Shown: one piece after another, positions 1-4,829 of the stretch | How the letters are laid out: each line of letters opens with the position of its first letter | Numbering within the stretch: position 1 is the stretch's first letter | DNA from: Bacillota bacterium | GTDB taxonomy: Bacteria; Bacillota; Clostridia; Christensenellales; Aristaeellaceae | Length of the DNA stretch: 5,252 nucleotides | Reading direction: 5' to 3' | NCBI GenBank assembly: GCA_023392395.1 | Contig: JAEVZE010000384.1 | Coordinates: 1 to 5,252 of the forward strand | The notes under the pieces: model-generated | What the model was told of the DNA's origin: nothing | The model's input: the letters and a program-made list of their open reading frames with translations, nothing else | Database searches by the model: none | Position numbers and translations under genes: made by a program

Positions 1-641
1 AGGCCCTTGTTCATCATCGTGGCGCAGTCCACGGTGATCTTGCGGCCCATGCGCCAGGTGGGGTGGCCCAGTGCGTCGTCCACCGTCGCGCCGCGGATGG
101 CCTTTTCGTCCCAGGTGCGAAACGGGCCGCCCGACGCGGTCAAGATCAGCTTCCGGGGCCGGTTACCGTTCGCGCCTTGCAGGCACTGGAAGATGGCGCT
201 GTGCTCGCTGTCCACCGGCAGAATCTGCTTGCTCAACTCCCGGGCGCGGGCCATGACCAGATCGCCCGCGGTGACCAGCGCCTCCTTGTTGGCCAGCAGC
301 ACCCTTTCGCAGGTTTCAAGCGCCGTTAAAACCGCGCCAAGACCCGCGATGCCCACCACCGCCGCCAGCGCGTCGTCCGGGCGGTGCTCACGCAGCGCGC
401 GCTCCGAGCAATCCTCCCCGAAGTACCAATCGCAAAAGCGCACGTCCTCCGGAAGCTCTTTCGGGCGGGCCACCAGGCCGGCCGCTTCCGGACGGAACGC
501 GCGCACCATGTCGAACAGCGCCTCGTGGTTCTGGTTTGCCGTCAGAACCGACGCTTTGAATTGATCGGGGTACCGCCGGATCAGATCGAGCGCCTGGCGT
601 CCGATGGAGCCTGTCGCGCCCAACACCGCTATGGTTCGCAA
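1..641 (-). CDS. dxr: 1-deoxy-D-xylulose 5-phosphate reductoisomerase (DXR), 3' end cut by window edge
   Basis: This is the NADPH-dependent enzyme that rearranges and reduces DXP to 2-C-methyl-D-erythritol 4-phosphate, the committed step of the MEP isoprenoid pathway in the cytoplasm. The visible 213 residues begin with the dinucleotide-binding motif RTIAVLGATGSIG (residues 2-14). They continue with ANKEALV near 117-123, the metal-binding PVDSEHSAIFQ (Asp144, Glu146), LTASGGPF (167-174) and HPTWRMGRKITVDCATMMNKG (193-213). The last motif contains Cys206 where E. coli DXR has the phosphate-binding Ser222. About 170 C-terminal residues should lie beyond the left edge. The start is a TTG at 641-639: the preferred reading because AGGTGG (651-646) sits 4 nt upstream and the Rossmann strand follows at once. 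The gene begins one base after the cdsA stop, so it is probably translated by coupling at the end of the frr-uppS-cdsA operon. Its product supplies precursors for the neighbouring UppS. Confidence 0.97.
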   Translation of the reverse strand, partial: MRTIAVLGATGSIGRQALDLIRRYPDQFKASVLTANQNHEALFDMVRAFRPEAAGLVARPKELPEDVRFCDWYFGEDCSERALREHRPDDALAAVVGIAGLGAVLTALETCERVLLANKEALVTAGDLVMARARELSKQILPVDSEHSAIFQCLQGANGNRPRKLILTASGGPFRTWDEKAIRGATVDDALGHPTWRMGRKITVDCATMMNKG

Positions 642-642
642 A

Positions 643-1512
643 TTACCACCTCGCAGGAATCGTGAAGAATACGTACAGGATGACGCCGGTGAACAGCACG
701 CTGTCCATCCTGTCCAGCATGCCTCCGTGGCCGGGGAAGATCGCGCCGTAGTCCTTGATGCCGCAGTAGCGCTTGACCATCGAGGCGGTCAAGTCTCCGA
801 TCTGGGCGGCGACAGATCCCACCAGGCCCAAAATTACGAACGCCCACATCGGCGGCAACTTGGCCGCATACGGCGTGAAGAACGGAATATAGGCCGTCAC
901 AAGCTGCGCGCCCCAGGGTACGACGACCGCAAAGACGGTCGCCGCCAACAAGCCCGCCACCGAACCCTCCACGCTCTTGTTGGGACTCAGGACCGGCGAC
1001 AGCTTGTGCTTGCCGAAGTGGGTGCCGAACTCGTAGGCGAACAGGTCCGTCATCAGCGGGATCAGAAGCATCAGCGCCGTGGCGACCCGAGCCACAAGCA
1101 CTGGCTTCAAGTCCTGCAGCGGAAACAGCATGGTGATCAGCATGCCCGGGTAAAAGAGAGGAAACAACGTGGCCATCGCCGAATCAAAGTCGATCTCGCC
1201 CCGCAGGATCACGCCTGCCATCGCCAGCATGCAAAACACCGTGGTCAGCGGGCTCAGGGCCGATACGCCCAACCATAGGTAGGCGGGCAGCGTCAGCACC
1301 GCGTAGGCCATGCCGATCCAGCGGATGGGCCTCGCGCCGCGGACGGCAAACGCGCCGTACATTTCCCACATGGCCATGATCATGAGCAGAACCAGCCCCA
1401 CGCGCAGCGGCCAGCCCTGGAAAATCCAGAGCGCGATCATGACCACCGCGATCACGATCCCCGTGATTCTGCGGCGAATCATGTTGCTGATCTTGCTGTC
1501 GGCGGCTTCCAT
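643..1512 (-). CDS. cdsA: Phosphatidate cytidylyltransferase (CDP-diglyceride synthase)
   Basis: This integral membrane enzyme converts phosphatidic acid and CTP to CDP-diacylglycerol, the precursor of bacterial phospholipids. With the ATG at 1512 the protein is 289 residues, close to the usual 260-285. The C-terminal family signature is complete at residues 244-270: S-M-V-K-R, four residues, K-D-Y-G, then PGHGG and LDRMD. The upstream conserved block TDLFAYEFGTHFGKHKL followed by SPNKSVEG (about 155-183) is also typical. Around eight or nine hydrophobic segments are visible, for example at 19-33, 38-56, 67-86, 90-103, 114-132, 139-154, 187-200, 224-240 and 271-285. A TTG one codon upstream (1515) is an alternative start; the AAGGTG at 1530-1525 is 9 nt from that TTG and 12 nt from the ATG, so the choice is uncertain by one residue. 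The gene follows the uppS stop by 9 nt and ends one base before dxr. Confidence 0.97.
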   Translation of the reverse strand: MEAADSKISNMIRRRITGIVIAVVMIALWIFQGWPLRVGLVLLMIMAMWEMYGAFAVRGARPIRWIGMAYAVLTLPAYLWLGVSALSPLTTVFCMLAMAGVILRGEIDFDSAMATLFPLFYPGMLITMLFPLQDLKPVLVARVATALMLLIPLMTDLFAYEFGTHFGKHKLSPVLSPNKSVEGSVAGLLAATVFAVVVPWGAQLVTAYIPFFTPYAAKLPPMWAFVILGLVGSVAAQIGDLTASMVKRYCGIKDYGAIFPGHGGMLDRMDSVLFTGVILYVFFTIPARW

Positions 1513-1521
1513 CAAATGCGA

Positions 1522-2289
1522 CTACACCTTTCCAAATCGCCTGTCCCGGGCGGCGTAGCGAACGAGGTCCCGTCGGTATTCCTCGCGCGTGTAGTCCGGC
1601 CAGAGCACGGGGTTGAAGATGATCTCGGCGTACGCGGTCTGCCAGGGCAGGAAGTTTGACGTGCGCATCTCCCCGCTGGTGCGGATCAGAAGATCCACGT
1701 CGGGCATGCCAGCGGTGTACAACTGCCGTTCAAAGGCGGCCTCGTCGACTTCCTCGGGCTTAAGCCCCTGCTCAATGAGTCTTCTCGCCGCGCGGACGAG
1801 CTCCGAGCGGCCGCCGTAGTTGAGCGCGATGTTGAACATCAGCCCGGTGTTGCCTGCGGTGCGGGCGATGGCATTCTCCACGGTGTCCCGCTGAAGCTTT
1901 GGCAACTGGGTCAGATCGCCCAGCACCTGCACCTTCACGTTTTTCTCGTGCAGTTCGTCAATCTGGGCGGTGAAGTACTCCACCAGGATGTTCATCAAGG
2001 TCGAGACTTCGTCCTTGGGACGCCCCCAGTTCTCGGTGGAGAACGCATAGACGCTGACCGCCTCAATGCCCCAATCGTCGGTGGCGCGGATCATCTCGAT
2101 CATCGCGTCCATCCCGGCGGTGTGGCCGGCCGAGCGCGGCAGGCCGCGCTTCTTGGCCCAGCGGCCGTTGCCGTCCATGATGAAGGCCACGTGTCGCGGC
2201 ATCTTTGCCGGCAACCCCTCGCCCAAATCCTCCGCGCCGCCGGGCCGAAGAAGGCCGGCGGCGCGGCGCGCCAAATCCAGTATGCTCAT
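1522..2289 (-). CDS. uppS: Isoprenyl transferase / undecaprenyl diphosphate synthase (cis-prenyltransferase)
   Basis: This cytoplasmic, membrane-associated cis-prenyltransferase condenses isopentenyl diphosphate onto farnesyl diphosphate, giving the C55 carrier used for peptidoglycan and wall polymers. The 255-residue protein has the conserved blocks in order: HVAFIMDGNGRWA (33-45, catalytic Asp39), YAFSTENWGRP (81-91), NIALNYGGR (153-161), LLIRTSGEMRTSNFLPWQ (200-217, diphosphate-binding Arg203 and Arg209), AYAEIIF with Mg-binding Glu222, and LWPD (229-232). The first 30 or so residues form a variable extension common in Firmicutes. The ATG at 2289-2287 shares the sequence ATGA with the stop of the upstream small ORF. 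It has its own AGGGTGG 5 nt upstream, so coupling may be assisted by direct initiation. Trans- or shorter-chain product specificity cannot be judged from the sequence, but the operon position favours the housekeeping UppS. Confidence 0.97.
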   Translation of the reverse strand: MSILDLARRAAGLLRPGGAEDLGEGLPAKMPRHVAFIMDGNGRWAKKRGLPRSAGHTAGMDAMIEMIRATDDWGIEAVSVYAFSTENWGRPKDEVSTLMNILVEYFTAQIDELHEKNVKVQVLGDLTQLPKLQRDTVENAIARTAGNTGLMFNIALNYGGRSELVRAARRLIEQGLKPEEVDEAAFERQLYTAGMPDVDLLIRTSGEMRTSNFLPWQTAYAEIIFNPVLWPDYTREEYRRDLVRYAARDRRFGKV

Positions 2290-2468
2290 GATGCCACCCT
2301 GTCCGGGAACCTGGCGATCAAAAGCTCCCCGGGCCGGACGCGCACCACGCGCTCGGTTCCCTCCGGGTGCTTCTCCGGCTGAATGTACTCGATGCGGGGC
2401 TGGGGCAGTCCTTCGGATTGAAGCGCTTCCAGCGCTTGGGAAAGTGTCAGGCCCAAGAGGAACGTCAT
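2286..2468 (-). CDS. Small hypothetical protein, 60 aa, PASTA-repeat-like
   Basis: I do not recognise a named gene here. The 60-residue product contains LLGLTLSQALEALQSEGL (4-21), which follows the pattern of the first strand-helix of a PASTA repeat (G-[LM]-T-x2-A-x3-L-x3-G-L). Next come an EYIQPEKHPEGT segment (27-38) resembling the second half of that fold, and the basic/hydrophobic tail RVVRVRPGELLIARFPDRV. No signal peptide, transmembrane segment, cysteine or catalytic motif is visible, so a cytoplasmic product is expected. Evidence that it is real is positional: its ATG overlaps the frr stop (ATGA, 2468-2465) and its stop overlaps the uppS ATG (ATGA, 2289-2286), leaving no slack on either side. 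Its Shine-Dalgarno is weak, consistent with coupling to frr. The usual Firmicutes order places uppS directly after frr, so this is an insertion in the standard order. A function cannot be assigned. Confidence 0.8.
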   Translation of the reverse strand: MTFLLGLTLSQALEALQSEGLPQPRIEYIQPEKHPEGTERVVRVRPGELLIARFPDRVAS

Positions 2469-3022
2469 ACGCTCATGATCTCTTTTTCTTTGTCGGCTGC
2501 GATCTTGTCCAGATCCTTGATGTGGTTGTCGGTGGTCTTCTGAAGCTCGGTCTCGCCCAGCTCCTGCTCGTCCTCGGTGATCTGGGAATCCTTCTTGAGC
2601 TTCTTCAGGTGCTCCATCGAGTCGCGGCGGATGGCGCGGACGGCTACCTTGCCCTCCTCCGCCTGCTTTTTCACCTGCTTACAGAGGTCTTTGCGGCGCT
2701 CCTCGGTCAGCTCCGGAACCAGAAGGCGGATCACCTTGCCGTCGTTGGACGGGTTGATGCCGATGTCGGACTTCTGAATCTCCTTCTCAATGGCGGAGAT
2801 CATCTTGGCTTCCCAGGGCGCGATCACGAGGAGCCGCGGCTCAGGCGAAGTGATGTTGCCCAGCTGGTTCAGCGGGGTCGGGGTCCCGTAATAGTCCACG
2901 AGGATCCGATCCAGGATCTTGGGATTCGCGCGGCCCGCGCGCAGCGTCGAAAGCTCCTTTTGAATGACCGCGATGGTCTTGTCCATCTTGTCTGATGCGG
3001 CCTTCACCGTTTCCTTGTACAC
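2465..3022 (-). CDS. frr: Ribosome recycling factor (RRF)
   Basis: RRF works with EF-G to split the post-termination 70S ribosome into subunits. From the GTG at 3022-3020 the protein is exactly 185 residues, the standard length. Family hallmarks are LSTLRAGRANP (24-34), the hinge and domain II region DYYGTPTPLNQLGN (43-56), LLVIAPW (64-70), SDIGINPSNDGKVIRL (85-100), PELTEERRKDLCKQVKK (103-119) and VRAIRRD (128-134), whose Arg132 matches the ribosome-contacting arginine of E. coli RRF. A longer in-frame reading from an ATG at 3115 would add 31 unrelated residues and run through the promoter. The GTG is chosen because GGGAGGAG lies 6 nt upstream and the family N-terminus begins there. The gene is the first of a new transcription unit and its stop overlaps the small ORF start as ATGA. 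Confidence 0.98.
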   Translation of the reverse strand: MYKETVKAASDKMDKTIAVIQKELSTLRAGRANPKILDRILVDYYGTPTPLNQLGNITSPEPRLLVIAPWEAKMISAIEKEIQKSDIGINPSNDGKVIRLLVPELTEERRKDLCKQVKKQAEEGKVAVRAIRRDSMEHLKKLKKDSQITEDEQELGETELQKTTDNHIKDLDKIAADKEKEIMSV

Positions 3023-3028
3023 GTTGGT

Positions 3029-3036
3029 CTCCTCCC
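3029..3036 (-). promoter_or_regulatory. Strong Shine-Dalgarno deciding the GTG start of frr
   Basis: GGGAGGAG reads on the minus strand and is separated by 6 nt from GTG at 3022-3020. It fixes the non-ATG start of frr and rules out the longer upstream reading. Confidence 0.85.
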
Positions 3037-3041
3037 ATCGT

Positions 3042-3055
3042 GGCGCGCAAGCGCC
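3042..3055 (-). repeat. Small GC-rich hairpin in the frr 5' leader
   Basis: GGCGC-TTGC-GCGCC forms a perfect 5-bp stem with a four-base loop, 5 nt upstream of the frr Shine-Dalgarno and inside the predicted leader of about 42 nt. It could stabilise the transcript end or tune ribosome access. It has no U-tract, so it is not a terminator. Its functional meaning is inference. Confidence 0.5.
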
Positions 3056-3070
3056 CCTGTCTTGGTCTCT

Positions 3071-3099
3071 ATTGTATCGGGTTTTGGCACAAATGGCAA
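3071..3099 (-). promoter_or_regulatory. Sigma-A/sigma-70-type promoter for the frr-uppS-cdsA-dxr operon
   Basis: On the minus strand TTGCCA (3099-3094) is followed after exactly 17 bp by TACAAT (3076-3071). Each hexamer matches the consensus at five of six positions with ideal spacing. Transcription would start near 3063-3066, giving a leader of roughly 42 nt before the frr GTG. It lies just downstream of the hairpin that closes pyrH, in the only sizeable gap before frr. An inverted repeat TTTGGC-N13-GCCAAA (3083-3107) brackets the -35 element. Confidence 0.75.
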
Positions 3100-3107
3100 G
3101 CGCCAAA
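3083..3107. repeat. Inverted repeat TTTGGC-N13-GCCAAA flanking the -35 box
   Basis: Six-base arms at 3083-3088 and 3102-3107 have centres 19 bp apart, about two helical turns, and span the -35 hexamer at 3094-3099. The placement would suit an operator for a dimeric regulator, but six-base arms can arise by chance. No regulator is identified. Confidence 0.3.
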
Positions 3108-3128
3108 TGCGGCAAAAGCCCGAACTTT

Positions 3129-3165
3129 AAGGCACTGAAAAACCCCGAGGGCTTTTCAATGCCTT
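3129..3165 (-). terminator. Hairpin terminator or attenuator after pyrH
   Basis: Reading on the minus strand from 7 nt after the pyrH stop, AAGGCATTGAAAAGCCC pairs with GGGTTTTTCAGTGCCTT around a TCG loop. This gives a 17-bp stem with two G-T wobbles. The U-rich run lies inside the 3' arm, pairing with the A-rich 5' arm, so the core is a short GCCC/GGG stem followed by T5. This is a recognisable terminator layout but weaker than the one after tsf. Because both arms are A/T rich on opposite strands it could act in either direction. Confidence 0.65.
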
Positions 3166-3172
3166 GAATGGC

Positions 3173-3877
3173 TCATCCGTGTACGATCGTTCCCATGTCG
3201 TCGCCATCGGCAACCATCAATACGTTTTCCAATTTCTCCATCGAGAATACGCGGATCACCGGCACCCTGTTCTCCTTGCAAAGCAGGAAGGCGGCGGTGT
3301 CCATGACCTTGAGGCCCATCTCGATCGCCTTCTGATACGTGATGTCACGGATCAGCCTGGCGTTTGGATTGACGCGAGGGTCGCAGTCATACACGCCGTC
3401 GACGGTGGTGCCCTTGAATACCGCGTCAGCCTTCAGTTCCGCCGCGCGCAGCGCCGCCGCGGTGTCGGTAGTGAAGAACGGGTTGCCGCTGCCGCCCGCT
3501 AGGAGCGCCACGCCGCCGGAATTCAGGAATTCGTCCGCTTCACGCGCGGTGTAGAGCTTCGCAAAACGATCCATCTGCTGGGCGGTGAACGTGCGGGCCG
3601 GGCAGCCCCTGCGCAAGAGCGCGTCCTCGACGCAGATGGCGTTGATGATCGTGGCCAACATGCCCATCTGGTCCGCGTTGACCGGGTTCATGGCCTCGGT
3701 AAACCGGCCGCGCCAGATGTTGCCGCCGCCGATGACGACGCCGGGCTGGACGCCGCGCTCTTTAAGCCGCGCGATCACGTCCGCCGCCGCGTCGACGCGC
3801 GCCGCGTCGTAACAGCCGCCGCCGTTTGCCAGTGCTTCCCCTGAGAGCTTCAAGATGATCCGTCGGTACTTCGCCAT
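3173..3877 (-). CDS. pyrH: UMP kinase (uridylate kinase, PyrH family)
   Basis: This cytoplasmic amino-acid-kinase-fold enzyme phosphorylates UMP to UDP with ATP, supplying all pyrimidine nucleotides. The 234-residue length is typical. Motifs in order are ILKLSGEAL (8-16, phosphate-binding Lys10), VVIGGGNIWRGR (47-58), NADQMGMLATIINA (67-80, Asp69 in the UMP site), GGSGNPFFTTDTAAALRAAEL (128-148, Asp138), KGTTVDGVYDCDP (155-167), VMDTAA (191-196) and the C-terminal GTIVHG. The segment before the UMP-site Asp reads MNPVNAD, where many family members have an Arg in place of Pro64. Together with the LCKENRVPVIRVFSMEKL tail, this makes it a somewhat divergent member. The ATG at 3877-3875 has GGGGAGG 5 nt upstream. 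The gene is isolated from tsf by a terminator and a structured spacer, and from frr by a hairpin and a promoter, so it may be transcribed separately or by read-through. No clear promoter of its own was found. Confidence 0.97.
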   Translation of the reverse strand: MAKYRRIILKLSGEALANGGGCYDAARVDAAADVIARLKERGVQPGVVIGGGNIWRGRFTEAMNPVNADQMGMLATIINAICVEDALLRRGCPARTFTAQQMDRFAKLYTAREADEFLNSGGVALLAGGSGNPFFTTDTAAALRAAELKADAVFKGTTVDGVYDCDPRVNPNARLIRDITYQKAIEMGLKVMDTAAFLLCKENRVPVIRVFSMEKLENVLMVADGDDMGTIVHG

Positions 3878-3925
3878 GAGTGCCTCCCCACGCAGCTTAT
3901 TGTCAAACCCCGCCGTGCCTTCCTG

Positions 3926-3955
3926 CCGTACCCGGCGACTTGTCGCCGGGTACGG
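3926..3955. repeat. Perfect 14-bp inverted repeat with 2-nt loop
   Basis: CCGTACCCGGCGAC at 3926-3939 is exactly complementary to GTCGCCGGGTACGG at 3942-3955, with only TT between the arms on the plus strand. In RNA this would be a very stable GC-rich stem (12-13 pairs once a workable loop is allowed). No U-tract follows on the minus strand, so it is not a standard terminator for tsf. It resembles the palindromic units of REP-like intergenic repeats, but that is inference. Confidence 0.85.
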
Positions 3956-3956
3956 T

Positions 3957-4004
3957 TTCCAGAATCAGTGCGCACACTGATGAAGGAAATAATAACTTCT
4001 GGAA
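3957..4004. repeat. Nested inverted repeats forming a bulged two-part hairpin
   Basis: The outer arms TTCCAGAA (3957-3964) and TTCTGGAA (3997-4004) are perfect 8-bp complements. Inside lies a second perfect pair, ATCAGTG (3964-3970) and CACTGAT (3975-3981), with a CGCA loop. The two stems share one base and would stack, with an AT-rich bulge at 3982-3996 on one side. Confidence 0.65.
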
Positions 4005-4014
4005 GTAGAGCCGC

Positions 4015-4032
4015 CCGGGAATTCCGGGAATT
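4015..4032. repeat. Tandem duplication of the 9-mer CCGGGAATT
   Basis: Two exact adjacent copies occupy 4015-4023 and 4024-4032. The junction creates the palindromes GGAATTCC and CCCGGG. It is probably a small replication-slippage duplication in the spacer; no function is implied. Confidence 0.7.
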
Positions 4033-4056
4033 TCAGGCGCACGCAGTAATCCCTAT

Positions 4057-4089
4057 GCGTTGAAAAGATGCGAAGCGGGTTTTCAACGC
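4057..4089. repeat. 10-bp perfect inverted repeat downstream of the tsf terminator
   Basis: GCGTTGAAAA (4057-4066) is exactly complementary to TTTTCAACGC (4080-4089) across a 13-nt interval. On the minus strand it begins 5 nt after the terminator T-run. A competing stem AGCGGG/CCCGCT can form from the loop and the bases just before the 5' arm, so the two structures exclude each other unless a pseudoknot forms. It may be a second, backup stop signal. Confidence 0.65.
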
Positions 4090-4094
4090 CCGCT

Positions 4095-4127
4095 AAAAAG
4101 GGACCGTCGCTTGGGCGACAGTCCCTT
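4095..4127 (-). terminator. Rho-independent terminator after tsf
   Basis: On the minus strand, 5 nt after the tsf stop, AAGGGACTGTCGC pairs with GCGACGGTCCCTT around a CCAA loop. The stem is 13 bp with a single T-G wobble and runs into five T residues, two of them at the base of the stem. It is a textbook intrinsic terminator closing the rpsB-tsf unit. Confidence 0.92.
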
Positions 4128-4132
4128 GAGGT

Positions 4133-4795
4133 TTACTTCCTGATCATCGCCGCGGTCTGCTCGGCGACTTCCGCAGCCAGGTCGTTGACCTTCTTCTCCA
4201 GGCCGTCGCCCATCTTGTAGCGGACGAAGCGGCGAACGGAGATCTTCTCGCCGATCTTGGCGATCTTTTCGTTGACCAACTGCTCAATGGTGATGTCCGG
4301 GTTCTTCACGAAGGGCTGCTCAAGCAGGCAGACTTCCTTGTAGAACTTGTCGACACGGCCCTGCACCATCTTCTCGATGATCTTCTCCGGCTTGCCCTCG
4401 TTGCGGGCCTGCGCGGCGAGAATTTCCTTCTCGTGCTCCAGATGGTCGGCCTTGACTTCGTCACGGCTGACGTACTGGGGCTCGGAAGCCACGATCTGAA
4501 GCGCGATGTCGTGCACCAGATCCTTGAACTCGTCGGTCTTGGCGACGAAGTCGGTTTCGCAGTTGACCTCAAGGATGACGCCGACCTTGCCGCCCATGTG
4601 GATGTAGCTGTCGACGATGCCCTCGGCCGCGATGCGGCTCTGCTTCTTGGCGGCGGCGGCCAAGCCCTTCTCGCGAAGGAAATCGATCGCCTTTTCCATA
4701 TCGCCTTCGGTGGCGGTGAGCGCCTTTTTGCAATCCATCATGCCCGCGCCGGTGCGGCCGCGAAGGTCCATGACGTCTTTGGCGGTGAATTCCAT
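4133..4795 (-). CDS. tsf: Translation elongation factor Ts (EF-Ts), short form
   Basis: EF-Ts exchanges GDP for GTP on EF-Tu during elongation. The 220-residue protein has an N-terminal UBA-like domain carrying DVMDLRGRTGAGMMDCKKAL (7-26). After it comes a linker, then the core signature VGVILEVNCETDFVAKTDEF (71-90), which contains the TDFVA motif that disrupts the Mg site of EF-Tu. A coiled-coil-like charged stretch lies near 112-150, and the tail EKISVRRFVRYKMGDGLEKK (183-202) is the conserved end of the family. It is shorter than the roughly 280-300 residues of E. coli or B. subtilis EF-Ts and looks like the short form with one core subdomain reduced. The ATG at 4795-4793 is chosen because GGAGGG (4808-4803) is 7 nt upstream and the family N-terminus starts there. 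The ATG at 4840 would add 15 unrelated residues and overlap rpsB. It is co-transcribed with rpsB. Confidence 0.97.
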   Translation of the reverse strand: MEFTAKDVMDLRGRTGAGMMDCKKALTATEGDMEKAIDFLREKGLAAAAKKQSRIAAEGIVDSYIHMGGKVGVILEVNCETDFVAKTDEFKDLVHDIALQIVASEPQYVSRDEVKADHLEHEKEILAAQARNEGKPEKIIEKMVQGRVDKFYKEVCLLEQPFVKNPDITIEQLVNEKIAKIGEKISVRRFVRYKMGDGLEKKVNDLAAEVAEQTAAMIRK

Positions 4796-4802
4796 TGGGT
4801 TT

Positions 4803-4808
4803 CCCTCC
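4803..4808 (-). promoter_or_regulatory. Shine-Dalgarno deciding the tsf start
   Basis: GGAGGG on the minus strand lies 7 nt before the ATG at 4795-4793, in the short rpsB-tsf gap. It supports the 220-residue reading over the longer one starting inside the end of rpsB. Confidence 0.8.
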
Positions 4809-4829
4809 AGATTCAGAATGAATTCAATC

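Larger units (their letters stand above)
3878..4094 (-). other. Non-coding, structure-rich spacer between the tsf terminator and pyrH
   Basis: This 217-base stretch has no plausible gene. It is unusually dense in inverted repeats (3926-3955, 3957-4004, 4057-4089) plus a tandem 9-mer (4015-4032). The only AT-rich patch is at about 3985-4000, where the minus strand reads TATTAT (3994-3989). That is a five-of-six match to a -10 box but has no acceptable -35 box 16-18 bp upstream, so it is a weak promoter candidate for pyrH. The pyrH Shine-Dalgarno GGGGAGG is at 3889-3883. Confidence 0.6.

Noticed and set aside
7..564. Plus-strand open frame of 185 codons opposite dxr
   Set aside because: The minus strand encodes unmistakable DXR motifs through this whole interval, and the plus-strand product is Ser/Arg/Ala-rich without family features.
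604..1278. Plus-strand open frame of 224 codons antisense to cdsA
   Set aside because: Its product is rich in Arg, His and Gln with no recognisable motif, it lies wholly opposite cdsA (and the dxr start), and no good ribosome site was seen. It is a high-GC shadow frame.
2421..2438. AAGCGCTT/AGCGCTT repeats inside the small ORF
   Set aside because: They follow from the Ala-Leu-Glu-Ala-Leu codons and need no further explanation.
2066..2995. Plus-strand open frame of 309 codons antisense to uppS, the small ORF and frr
   Set aside because: It spans three well-supported minus-strand genes and has Arg/Pro/Leu-rich low-information sequence, typical of antisense frames in GC-rich DNA.
3023..3115. 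N-terminal extension of frr from an ATG at 3115
   Set aside because: It would add 31 residues absent from RRF, crosses the -10 and -35 boxes, and ignores the strong GGGAGGAG-N6-GTG start.
3901..3906. Perfect TTGACA on the minus strand as a -35 box for pyrH
   Set aside because: The position 17 bp downstream falls on the Shine-Dalgarno and start region, with no -10-like hexamer, so transcription from it could not include the pyrH ribosome site.
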